From the NCBI RefSeq assembly GCF_003335085.1, contig NZ_QPEJ01000018.1, forward strand, positions 1 through 64,000: DNA of 64,000 nucleotides. Reading direction: 5' to 3'. The stretch's first letter is position 1. The number at the start of each line of letters is the position of its first letter. This DNA is from Polaribacter sp. WD7 (GTDB lineage: Bacteria > Bacteroidota > Bacteroidia > Flavobacteriales > Flavobacteriaceae). A program made the position numbers and the translations under genes. The notes below the pieces were generated by a model. The model was not told the DNA's origin. It worked only from the letters and a program-made list of their open reading frames with translations, and ran no database searches. Below, piece by piece: positions 7,417 to 16,206 of this stretch.

Positions 7417-8532
7417 ATGGAAACGGTAACTTTTACTAATATTATTGGAATTATCATAACATTTATATTGTTACTTTTAGCTTTTTTTATTTATTCTGTA
7501 CCCTCATCAAATAAAATTAGCAATAAACTTTTTGCTTCTTATCTGGTTCTTAATGCCATAGAATTTACAGGTTTTTATAGCTCTCTTATTTTTAATGAAC
7601 CCAATAATTTACTGGTTGCTTCAAGAGAATTCTCTTACTTGCAAATGCCTGTTTTATTTCTGTATATTTTATCAGTTTGCTATTCTGATTTTAAATTGCA
7701 ATGGAAACACCTATGGCATGCTATACCTTATATTATTGGTAATTTGGTAATGCTACCTAGATTTTATATGGGATCTACAACCCAAAAAATTGAGTTATTC
7801 ACTAATTTTAATTCGCTATACGAATCTTACTTTTCTCATATTGCATTACATTTACAATCTGTCTTTTATCTTACGGCTGGTTTTATTGTTTTAAAACGCG
7901 CCAAAAAGATTTTTAAAGAAAATTACTCTAGCAACACTATAACAACATACAATTGGTTATTTCAGTTGCTATTATTTACTGCTTTTCTTTATGGTTTTGC
8001 AATTATAAAAAATGTTTTAAAGTTTTTTGGAGCACCCGAATTTTTTGAAATTTCGCATAAAATCTTAGTAATTTCTGTATTAAGTTTTGTGTGTTGGTAT
8101 GTTTTAAAAGCGTTAAGATATCCGCAATTATTTACAGGGGTAGATTCTAAAATATTGTTATCTACAGATTTGGCTAAAAAATTAAATACAAAAGAAAATA
8201 CAAAAAAGATTGAGCAACTTTCTTTATTTATGATAAAGAACAAACCCTATTTAAATCCGTCTTTAACACTTAGACATTTAGCAGAAGAAATTCAAATGAA
8301 TACAAGAGATTTATCGGTTCTTATCAATCAAAGTTTAAACAAACATTTTTTTGATTTTATTAATGAATATAGAATTGAAGAAGCCAAAAACATCTTGAAA
8401 AATCCATCTAAAAAAGAGTTTACGGTATTAGAAATTTTGTATGAAGTGGGTTTTAATTCAAAATCTTCTTTCAATACCGCCTTTAAAAAACATACGGGAT
8501 TAACACCTACTCAATTTCGTAAATCTATTTAA
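7417..8532 (+). CDS. Membrane-anchored AraC-type regulator (second of a tandem pair)
   Basis: Again 371 residues, with N-terminal membrane segments to about residue 235 and a C-terminal AraC HTH (LAEEIQMNTRDLSVLINQSL, then LYEVGFNSKSSFNTAFKKHTG). The membrane halves of the two paralogues are much less similar (shared anchors include YLQMP, SVCYSDFKL and YNWLFQ/YDWLFQ) than the DNA-binding halves. The pair may therefore read different signals at the same or overlapping operators. Downstream genes are a serine hydrolase and a TonB-dependent receptor on the same strand, with a 12-mer repeat cluster in between (8549-8612). Confidence 0.85.
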   Translation: METVTFTNIIGIIITFILLLLAFFIYSVPSSNKISNKLFASYLVLNAIEFTGFYSSLIFNEPNNLLVASREFSYLQMPVLFLYILSVCYSDFKLQWKHLWHAIPYIIGNLVMLPRFYMGSTTQKIELFTNFNSLYESYFSHIALHLQSVFYLTAGFIVLKRAKKIFKENYSSNTITTYNWLFQLLLFTAFLYGFAIIKNVLKFFGAPEFFEISHKILVISVLSFVCWYVLKALRYPQLFTGVDSKILLSTDLAKKLNTKENTKKIEQLSLFMIKNKPYLNPSLTLRHLAEEIQMNTRDLSVLINQSLNKHFFDFINEYRIEEAKNILKNPSKKEFTVLEILYEVGFNSKSSFNTAFKKHTGLTPTQFRKSI

Positions 8533-8548
8533 AATCAATTACTTAGCG

Positions 8549-8612
8549 TAAAGTCGAACGTTTAACAAATAAAGTCGAACGGATTTCTATAGTAGAAATC
8601 CGTTCGACTTTA
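8549..8612 (+). promoter_or_regulatory. TAAAGTCGAACG triple: possible operator and strong hairpin
   Basis: The 12-mer TAAAGTCGAACG occurs at 8549-8560 and 8570-8581 (exactly 21 bp apart, direct) and inverted at 8601-8612. The second and third copies form a 19-bp perfect stem with loop TAG (8571-8611). A 21-bp direct spacing suits an AraC-type dimer site between two AraC genes and their likely target operon. The hairpin followed by T-rich DNA could instead be a terminator for the regulator pair. Both functions may coexist; none is proven. Confidence 0.5.
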
Positions 8613-8672
8613 TGTTTTCGGTCGCACAGTATTGCTTTCCATTGCACATTTGCAGCAACAAAAACAAATACG

Positions 8673-9734
8673 ATGAAAACAACAGTTACAATTACAGTTT
8701 TATTTTTAGCAATTACATTTAAGTCATTTAGTCAAAATATTCATCAGAAAATAGATTCTATTTTAAAAGTAACACACCAAAAAAATCCGAATATTAGTAT
8801 AAGTTTAGGTCTTGTAAAAGATAATCAACTGTATTTTAAAGCCTACGGAAATTTAAGTAGAATAAGTGATCAAAAAGTTGATGAAAATTCACTTTTTGAG
8901 ATTGCTTCTATCACTAAAATTATAACAGCAAATTTAATTGCACAGGCACAACTAGAACAAAAATTAAAAATTACTGATTTTATTGATGATTATTTGCCCA
9001 ATGCATATCAACTAAATAAAAATCTACAGCAAAAAATTAAAATTTCTGATTTAGCTTCTCATCAATCAGGTTTACCAGATATTGATTTCAGGTCATTAAT
9101 TATGGCAAATTCTCAACAACCTACAGATGCTGTAAATCAAGAGACATTATCAAAAATAATAAACAATTGCAACGAATTAATTGATTTCGGCAACTATAGA
9201 TATTCTACAATTGGCTACATTTTATTAGGTCAAATTTTAGAAACTGTTTACAAAAAAACGTATCCAGAAATTTTAAATGAAAATTTAATACAACCTTTAA
9301 AATTAACAAGTACGTATTCAACAGATTTTAATGTTGATAATAAGGTACAGGGCTATAATTCAGAAGGTGGAACACAAGAACTTTTTAACTGGGGCATTAC
9401 TGGTCCTGCTGGTTTGGTAAAATCGAATACTTTAGATATGGTTACTTATTTAAAAATTGTTTTAAACCAAAAAAGCCGTTTAGGAAAAGCTGCTATTTTA
9501 TGCGAAAAGATTAAATATAACAAAGATGGAAGGCAATTAGGGTTAGGTTTAAACATAATAAAATACAAAAAAAATACTGTTTTTCTTAAAACAGGAGATG
9601 TATTAGGGCAATCTTCAATAATAGCTTATGACAGAGAACATAAATGGGGACTTGTCTTTTTTTTAAACCAAAGAAATCATTCATTAAGACAAGAATTATT
9701 TAAAAACATATTTGAAATCATTAAAACAAAATAA
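8673..9734 (+). CDS. Exported serine hydrolase (beta-lactamase/PBP4* family)
   Basis: A 353-residue protein with a signal peptide ending about SFSQ (residue 21). The class C beta-lactamase-like fold is indicated by the SxxK box SITK (Ser79, Lys82), a RYSTIGY segment at the YxN position (Tyr177, with Thr179 instead of Asn), and a KTG box (Lys306-Gly308). Most related hydrolases have YSN and HxG, so Thr179 is unusual. Likely substrates are D-amino-acid peptides or small esters in the periplasm. It is only 2 bp from the following TonB-dependent receptor gene, so the two are probably co-transcribed and may handle the same imported compound or peptide. Confidence 0.8.
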   Translation: MKTTVTITVLFLAITFKSFSQNIHQKIDSILKVTHQKNPNISISLGLVKDNQLYFKAYGNLSRISDQKVDENSLFEIASITKIITANLIAQAQLEQKLKITDFIDDYLPNAYQLNKNLQQKIKISDLASHQSGLPDIDFRSLIMANSQQPTDAVNQETLSKIINNCNELIDFGNYRYSTIGYILLGQILETVYKKTYPEILNENLIQPLKLTSTYSTDFNVDNKVQGYNSEGGTQELFNWGITGPAGLVKSNTLDMVTYLKIVLNQKSRLGKAAILCEKIKYNKDGRQLGLGLNIIKYKKNTVFLKTGDVLGQSSIIAYDREHKWGLVFFLNQRNHSLRQELFKNIFEIIKTK

Positions 9735-9736
9735 AG

Positions 9737-12106
9737 ATGAAACCATTTAAACTACTTATATTTTTGCTTTTTTCTAGTTCATTATTATCACAAACAATGA
9801 CAGGAAAAGTAACAGACAACTTAGATGTAATTCCGTTTGCTAATGTTGTTTTAAAACAACAAAATACTATTGTAACCGGAACAACTACTTCAGACGACGG
9901 TTTGTTTGAACTCAAAATTACACCAGGCAACTATACTTTAGAAATAAGTTTTTTAGGATACAAAACCTATACAAAAGACATTAATGTTAAAAGCAATCTA
10001 AATTTAGGAACCCTACTACTACAAGAAGATGCACAAGCATTAAATGAAGTTGTGGTAAAAACAGAAAAAAGAGTTTTAGAAAGAAAAATAGATAGAGTTA
10101 TTTTTAACGTTGAAAAAAGTATTGCTGCAACTGGTGGTAATGGTGTTGATGTATTAAGAGTTACACCAGGTGTACAGTTACAAAATAATGCTTTATCTAT
10201 TTTAGGCAAAGGAGCAACTCAAGTAATGATTAATGGACGATTGTCTCCTTTAGCGGGAGATGAATTGATTGCTTTTTTAAGCGGGTTTGCTGCTGATGAT
10301 ATCGTAAAAATTGAAGTAATTACTAGCCCTCCAGCAAAATATGATGCTTCTGGAAACGGAGGATTAATTAATATTATCTTAAAAAAAGGAGCTCAAAACT
10401 CTTGGAAAAATGCAACTACTCTTTCTTATAATCAAAACAAGTATAATTTTACAACGCTAAACAATAACTTTTTTTACAACAAAAACAAAATTTCTTTATC
10501 TGCAAGTGTTAATGGAAGTATAGGCAATTTCCAAAACTTAGAAGGATTAGTTATAGAGTATCCAACAAATATTTGGGATATTGATATAGAAGGAAAACAA
10601 AAAACAGATCAAATATCAGGTCGTTTTTTAATTGATTATGCCGTTTCTGATAAAACTACCTTCGGTTTTCAATATTTAGGAAATACTACCACACCTGGGA
10701 TTGACGTTGTAACAACTTCAAAGATATTTGACACCAATAATATTTTTGAAAGAAGTCAAGAAAACCATGCTCAAAATGAAGTAGAAAACAACAACCATTC
10801 TGCAAATTTTCATATCATTTCTAAATTAAATGATTTGGGAAAACAAATTTCTTTTGATGCAGATTATTTCACCTTCACATCAGATAGAACTTTAGATTAT
10901 TTTACAGAACAGCTTGATATTGACGGAAACTCTCAAGGCATAAGTTCATCTGCGTTAAACATAGCAAACCAAAAGATAGAAAATTTTAGCAGTCAAATAG
11001 ATATAGATGTTCCGCTAAAAAAGGTAAACCTTTCTTATGGTACAAAAGTAAGTTTTACCAATACCAATAGTGGCGTTTTATTTTTTGATACTACTTCTGG
11101 AATGGAGGTTTTAGACCCAAATCAATCCACAGATTTTAAATATGAAGAAAACGTTTTGGCAGCTTATTTTTCTGGAAACTCAAAATTGAATGACAAATTA
11201 ACAATGCAGTTTGGATTGCGTTTTGAAGACACCAAAACAATAGGAATTAGCACAGATACCAATCAAGAAAATATAAATAATTACAGTAAATTTTTTCCTA
11301 CTTTATATTTGTCTTATACTAAGAATGAAAATAATAATTTCAATTTTTCATATGGTAAGAGAATAAACAGACCTAATTTTAGAGATTTAAATCCGTTTCG
11401 TTTTTATATTAATGACAACAGTTATAGTGTAGGTAATCCGTTTTTACAACCTTCTTTTTCTGATAATTTTGAAATTTCTCATCTCTACAAAAACAACTTT
11501 AATACCAGTTTTTCTTTAAACATAACTACAGATGGTTTTGGAGTATTTTTTAACACAGATATCATAAATCAAGATCAAATTGTAACTCGAGAAAATTATT
11601 TCAAAAAATACATTTACACACTTCAAGAAAGTTTTTCTTATTCTAAAATCTCTTGGTTTAAGAGCCAAAATAGCATCAATGTATTAGCATACATTACAGA
11701 ATTGACAAAAGACATTGATGCCGAAGTTAATAATGGTATTCAATTTTATGCAGAATCAAACAATACGTTTTTCTTAAATAAAAGCACAAAATTGCAGGCT
11801 AATGCTTGGTACAGTTCTTTTCATAATGACGGGTTGTTTAGTATCGGGCAATTGTTTCACTTATCATTTGGGCTACAACATGATTTTAAGAATAACTTAA
11901 AACTCTCTATGTTATTTAGCGATGTTTTAAACACTGGTAGTTTAAGAGATTACAACTCTACTGTAAATGGTATAGAACAAAGTTATAGTCAAAATGCAAG
12001 CTCTAGAAACTTTAGAATTTCATTGTCTTACAATTTTGGAAACAAAAAAGTAAAGGTTAAAAACAGACGTTTTGGTAATGATGATGAACAAAGAAGGAGT
12101 AATTAA
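9737..12106 (+). CDS. TonB-dependent receptor with outer-membrane beta-barrel
   Basis: A 789-residue outer-membrane protein. A signal peptide (to about LLSQ, residue 19) is followed by a carboxypeptidase-regulatory-like domain (GKVTDNLDVIPFANVVLKQ, about 23-100), a plug (ERKIDRVIFNVEKSIAATGG to GLINIILKKG, about 112-213), and a barrel of the OMP_b-brl_3 type rich in FSYGKRINRPNFRDLNPF-like strands. It ends with a charged tail rather than a terminal aromatic residue. No SusD partner is adjacent, so it is a stand-alone receptor of the type used for siderophores, peptides or other small molecules. It is translationally close to the serine hydrolase and lies downstream of two AraC regulators. Confidence 0.85.
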   Translation: MKPFKLLIFLLFSSSLLSQTMTGKVTDNLDVIPFANVVLKQQNTIVTGTTTSDDGLFELKITPGNYTLEISFLGYKTYTKDINVKSNLNLGTLLLQEDAQALNEVVVKTEKRVLERKIDRVIFNVEKSIAATGGNGVDVLRVTPGVQLQNNALSILGKGATQVMINGRLSPLAGDELIAFLSGFAADDIVKIEVITSPPAKYDASGNGGLINIILKKGAQNSWKNATTLSYNQNKYNFTTLNNNFFYNKNKISLSASVNGSIGNFQNLEGLVIEYPTNIWDIDIEGKQKTDQISGRFLIDYAVSDKTTFGFQYLGNTTTPGIDVVTTSKIFDTNNIFERSQENHAQNEVENNNHSANFHIISKLNDLGKQISFDADYFTFTSDRTLDYFTEQLDIDGNSQGISSSALNIANQKIENFSSQIDIDVPLKKVNLSYGTKVSFTNTNSGVLFFDTTSGMEVLDPNQSTDFKYEENVLAAYFSGNSKLNDKLTMQFGLRFEDTKTIGISTDTNQENINNYSKFFPTLYLSYTKNENNNFNFSYGKRINRPNFRDLNPFRFYINDNSYSVGNPFLQPSFSDNFEISHLYKNNFNTSFSLNITTDGFGVFFNTDIINQDQIVTRENYFKKYIYTLQESFSYSKISWFKSQNSINVLAYITELTKDIDAEVNNGIQFYAESNNTFFLNKSTKLQANAWYSSFHNDGLFSIGQLFHLSFGLQHDFKNNLKLSMLFSDVLNTGSLRDYNSTVNGIEQSYSQNASSRNFRISLSYNFGNKKVKVKNRRFGNDDEQRRSN

Positions 12107-12313
12107 TATTCTTTTTTAGAATACAAATAGCGAGTCTCTTTCTATTCAGAAAATACCCTAGTGAGACATTAAGAACAAGAGTCTTTAAAGCTTTTGTTTA
12201 ATACTTTACAGCATTACATTTTATAAAACACAAAGACAACCTTAAGTTTTATGCAAATAAGAACAACCTTTTCAATTAGTTTTGGAAGAAACTCTATCGT
12301 TATTCATAAAATT

Positions 12314-15300
12314 ATGAAAAAAAATTACACCTTTAAAAAGATTTTTAAATTTTCAATAACCTCTTTTTTACTTATTATCAGTTTACAAAGTTATTCCCAA
12401 ACTTTAGTTTTCGAAGATTTTGAAGATAGTACTGTTGGTTACACTTTAAGAGATAACTCAAACAATTTACCATTAGTAGAAGATATTGTTGATGTATTAG
12501 CAGAAGACTATTTTGGTAGATTACGATTAAGTGATTTAGACCCTAGTGATAATTTAAATTTTTCTAATTTTAATGGCTCAAGTTTTTTTGGAGCTTCAGA
12601 TTACGATGCAATTGATACTTATGGTGGACCAGATGATGGTGACATAACAACAGACGAAGCAACAAGATTCGTATCTATAAATTGGAGTAATATTACGGTA
12701 CCTGCTTCAACTACTATAAAAGTAAGTTCTCTAATTGCAGAAGGTGATGCTTCAGATGGCGGTGAAGATTGGGATGTTTTTAATGGTATTAGAAATGCTT
12801 CAAGGGTATTCATCCAATATTCTTTTGATAACAGCAACTGGATTAGTCTTTTTTCTATTATTGGTGACAATACATCATCAAGTGGAACTGGTGCAGCTCC
12901 TGTTCTCGATAGCAACAGTGATAATATTGGAGATGTTCCAAAAACTATAATTAATGCTAGTTTTACAAATTTTGAAGATACTTTTGAAACAGGAGCAAAT
13001 ACAAATGTTCATATTCGTATATATATAGAGCACTTGACAAGTACTGATGAAGATATTGCTTTTGATGATTTTAAGGTAGAAGTTGCAACACCAGCAGATA
13101 CAACTCCGCCTACAGTTACAAATATTTCAGTAAATGGTTCTCCAACTACTAATGCTACAAGCGTAAGCTACAATGTTACTTTTAGTGAAAACGTAACTGG
13201 CGTAGATACTAACGATTTTACTGTAGATGGTTCTGGAGTTACAGGAAGTATCACCAATGTTTCTGGTAGTGGTTCTAATTATATAGTTACAGTTGGTTCA
13301 GTATCTGGATCAGGAACTTTAAGTGTCGATTTAAAAGCTAGTGGAACCAGTATTATAGATGCAAGTAATAATGGAATAAGTGGGGGGTTTACAAATGGTG
13401 CTGTGCATACTGTAGATACTGTTGCTCCAAACTTAACCAGTTCAAACCCTACAGATAACGCTACAGGAGTTCTTATCAATCAAGATATAACATTAACTTT
13501 TAATGAAAATATTAGCAAAGGGACAGGGAATATAGTTATTAAAAGAACATCTGATAGTAGCATTTTTGAAACTATAAATGTTTCTTCTACTCAAGTTTTA
13601 ATCGCTTTTAATGTTGCAACTGTTAATCCTGTAAATAATTTGGATTTAAACACAGCATATCATATAGAAATAGATAATACTGTTTTTAAAGATGCTGCAA
13701 ATAATAATTATTCTGGTATAACATCAAATACAACATATAATTTCATATCAGAGGCAAATCAAATCAATTCATTTAATCCTTTTAGCGGTAATTGGTCTAA
13801 TGCTAGCAATTGGTCATTAGGGAGATTACCAATAACTACTGATAATATTATAGTTGATACAGGTAAAACTATTAATCTAGATTTGGCTACTGTTTCAGTA
13901 AATAACATAACCACTAATATATCTGGTACCTTAAATATTTTATCTGGCAATGCACTAACAATTAATGGTAATTTAACTCAAAACGGAACATTAAATATTT
14001 TATCAAATGCTACTGCAAATGGTTCTCTGATTGTAAGAGGAACTTCTGCAGGAAATGTTACCTATTTAAGATATGTTTCTACAAATTGGCATTTAATTGC
14101 TGCTCCTGTTGAAAACTACCCTTTAAATGCGTTAGTTGGTCAAGTAAACACAAACGGAAATAGATTTGCCATAGCCCCTTATGTTAACAATACAACATCT
14201 CTTTTAAGATATAATTACTATACAGATAACTCAGGAACAAATGATATTGATGATGCTGGTAATTTTTTAACTGCTAAAGGATATGCTATTCAAAAAAGTA
14301 CTGTAGCGGGTACAATCTCTTTTACAGGCGCTCTAAATGTTGATAATGCTGGAGAATCTATAGCTATAAAAGATGGTGGAGATAATCCTAATGGAAGTAG
14401 ATGGAATTTAGTTGGTAACCCATACACCTCTGCAATACACGGTAACAACGCCTCTAATACTACAGATAATTTTCTAAAAACAAATATAAGCACCAATAGT
14501 TTAGATCCTACAAGGGCTGGTTTATATCTTTGGAACGGTGCTACACCTTATGAAATAAAATCTATAGATGATGCAGCTTTTTCTATTGCTCCTGGGCAAG
14601 CTTTTTTTGTACATGCACCAGATAATGGAGGTACTTCTGTTTCTTTTACAGAAGCAATGCAAACACATGAAACGGGAGACATTTTTCTAAAAAATACAAG
14701 TTCTTACCCAGAAATTATCTTGAATTTATCAGAAAATAAAAATAACGTATTCACTAAAATTAGATATATCAGCAATAAAACCGAAGGTTTAGATATTGGT
14801 TCTGACGTAGGTACGTTTACTGGAGAAAGCACTAATCTTAACATATTTTCTCATTTAGTTGATCAAAGTACTAACGTTGATTTTGCCATACAAGCTTTAC
14901 CTGACAATAATTTTGAAAACATGATTGTTCCTGTTGGTGTTATTGCTGAGAGTGGAAAAGAAATTTCTATTTCTATTGATAAGAATAATTTTCCAAAAGG
15001 TTTAAAAATCTATTTAGAAGATAGGCTTTTAAACAGATTCATACGTTTGGATCAAGATTCTGAAAATTATAATTTAATTACAACAGAAAAATTAACAGGT
15101 ACTGGCCGCTTTTATCTACATACAACATCTAAAAACGTTTTAAGTGTAGATGAACAAACTACCTTAGAAAATATTAAAGTATATACATTAAACAATTCTA
15201 CTCTAAGAATTGTAGGGTTCTCTAAAAAGAATACATTATTAAGCCTTTATAATATATTGGGTAAAAAAATATGGAGTGATACCTTTACTTCTGATGGATC

Positions 15301-15397
15301 AAAAGATATACAATTACCAACATTAGCATCTGGTATATATATTGTTCAAATAGAAACATCTAAAGGACAACTAAGTAAAAAAATAACTTTACAATAA
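12314..15397 (+). CDS. T9SS-sorted Ig-like surface protein
   Basis: A 1027-residue exported protein. The start at 12314 (MKKNYTF) gives a normal signal peptide ending at QSYSQ; an earlier ATG adds 21 non-signal residues. Order of parts: an N-terminal jelly-roll-like region with DFEDSTVGYTL; Ig-like domains from about DTTPPTVTNISVNG; a bacterial Ig/SbsA-like domain (FNENISKGTGNIVIKR); a module beginning NWSNASNWSLGRLPITTDN; and a type A T9SS sorting tail (LYNILGKKIW to SGIYIVQIETSKGQLSKKI). It should pass through the outer membrane by T9SS and be anchored or released there. The NWS..SNWSLGR module and the tail recur in the protein at 61590. A tiny RK-signal protein starts 2 bp after its stop. 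Confidence 0.85.
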   Translation: MKKNYTFKKIFKFSITSFLLIISLQSYSQTLVFEDFEDSTVGYTLRDNSNNLPLVEDIVDVLAEDYFGRLRLSDLDPSDNLNFSNFNGSSFFGASDYDAIDTYGGPDDGDITTDEATRFVSINWSNITVPASTTIKVSSLIAEGDASDGGEDWDVFNGIRNASRVFIQYSFDNSNWISLFSIIGDNTSSSGTGAAPVLDSNSDNIGDVPKTIINASFTNFEDTFETGANTNVHIRIYIEHLTSTDEDIAFDDFKVEVATPADTTPPTVTNISVNGSPTTNATSVSYNVTFSENVTGVDTNDFTVDGSGVTGSITNVSGSGSNYIVTVGSVSGSGTLSVDLKASGTSIIDASNNGISGGFTNGAVHTVDTVAPNLTSSNPTDNATGVLINQDITLTFNENISKGTGNIVIKRTSDSSIFETINVSSTQVLIAFNVATVNPVNNLDLNTAYHIEIDNTVFKDAANNNYSGITSNTTYNFISEANQINSFNPFSGNWSNASNWSLGRLPITTDNIIVDTGKTINLDLATVSVNNITTNISGTLNILSGNALTINGNLTQNGTLNILSNATANGSLIVRGTSAGNVTYLRYVSTNWHLIAAPVENYPLNALVGQVNTNGNRFAIAPYVNNTTSLLRYNYYTDNSGTNDIDDAGNFLTAKGYAIQKSTVAGTISFTGALNVDNAGESIAIKDGGDNPNGSRWNLVGNPYTSAIHGNNASNTTDNFLKTNISTNSLDPTRAGLYLWNGATPYEIKSIDDAAFSIAPGQAFFVHAPDNGGTSVSFTEAMQTHETGDIFLKNTSSYPEIILNLSENKNNVFTKIRYISNKTEGLDIGSDVGTFTGESTNLNIFSHLVDQSTNVDFAIQALPDNNFENMIVPVGVIAESGKEISISIDKNNFPKGLKIYLEDRLLNRFIRLDQDSENYNLITTEKLTGTGRFYLHTTSKNVLSVDEQTTLENIKVYTLNNSTLRIVGFSKKNTLLSLYNILGKKIWSDTFTSDGSKDIQLPTLASGIYIVQIETSKGQLSKKITLQ

Positions 15398-15399
15398 TA

Positions 15400-15591
15400 A
15401 TGGGTAATAAAAAGAAACAAATTATGAAAAAAAATATAAACGAATCTCATTTTATTACTCGAAAAGAAGCTTTAAAGAAAATTGGGAGTTACGGAAAATA
15501 CACAGCTTTGACTGCTCTAGGAACCTATTTGATTTTAAATCCACAAAAAGCACAGGCCCAAAGCCCTGAAGCTCCTGGGTTAGGATTTTAA
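15400..15591 (+). CDS. Tiny RK-signal protein paired with a T9SS protein (copy 1)
   Basis: A 63-residue protein (55 residues if translation starts at the ATG at 15424). Its core TRKEALKKIGSYGKY is followed by a hydrophobic stretch (TALTALGTYLILNP), then QKAQAQS and an acidic/Gly-rich tail ending PGLGF. The layout imitates a Tat signal (S/TRKxxLKK, hydrophobic core, AxA-like AQAQ cleavage region) but with RK in place of RR. If cleaved after AQAQ, only a 9-residue peptide remains. The same protein, with the same position relative to a T9SS protein, is found at 61421-61588. I do not know a named family; co-translation with the upstream surface protein is strongly suggested by the 2-bp spacing. 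Confidence 0.75.
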   Translation: MGNKKKQIMKKNINESHFITRKEALKKIGSYGKYTALTALGTYLILNPQKAQAQSPEAPGLGF

Positions 15592-15700
15592 TTGAATATA
15601 CAAGAGAAATTTTAGTTGTTAGCAACTAATTACACTTTTCTTAAAAGCAACCTTAAATCAATTATATCTAAATATAACAACAACTATCAAAGTAAAAAAG

Positions 15701-16168
15701 GTGAAAAAATTGATATTATTAGTTCTAGGGTTTGGGGTAATTATTAGTTGTTATGAAAAAGAAAATATAAATTGTTTAACATTTGAAATAGAGAGGCCTC
15801 AGCTTTTTATCAAAATAATTAATAATGAAGGAGTAAACTTAATTGAAAATGGAACAATAAATTCGACCAATATTACCATAGAAGAAAATTCTTCTAACAT
15901 ATCATTTACCTTTATTCCAGAAGGTCAGTTTGGAGACTTTAATGAATTTGACAATTCTATTGCGTTAACTGTTCCAAACGAATCTGATTTTCGATACACA
16001 GTTGCTATAAATGATTTTGAAACTATTGTTTTAGATTTTACATTGGTATTAACTAATGCGCTTTGTAATGTCTCTTTTTTTCAACCTGAAAGTGTCAATT
16101 TTAATGATAAAGAATTACAGCTTATGGAGTTTCCGCCAAGACAATATTTGATTGTAGTAGCATTATAA
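15701..16168 (+). CDS. Hypothetical lipoprotein
   Basis: A 155-residue protein starting at GTG (MKKLILLVLGFGVIISC), with a lipobox cysteine at residue 17, so probably anchored in a membrane. The mature part contains acidic and beta-rich segments (ISFTFIPEGQFGDF, FETIVLDFTLVLTN) and two further cysteines. No family is recognised. It lies 109 bp after the tiny RK-signal protein and convergent with a TPR-AraC regulator, and may be the third gene of the T9SS locus. GTG is used because no ATG exists near the signal peptide. Confidence 0.6.
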   Translation: MKKLILLVLGFGVIISCYEKENINCLTFEIERPQLFIKIINNEGVNLIENGTINSTNITIEENSSNISFTFIPEGQFGDFNEFDNSIALTVPNESDFRYTVAINDFETIVLDFTLVLTNALCNVSFFQPESVNFNDKELQLMEFPPRQYLIVVAL

Positions 16169-16206
16169 AATGCACCAAATGGTAAAAACTAATTGAATCA
16201 ATCAAT

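Noticed and set aside
12107-12313. The 207-bp gap before the Ig-like T9SS gene, checked for an RNA or operator
   Set aside because: No hairpin, repeat or clear promoter box was seen; nothing is claimed.
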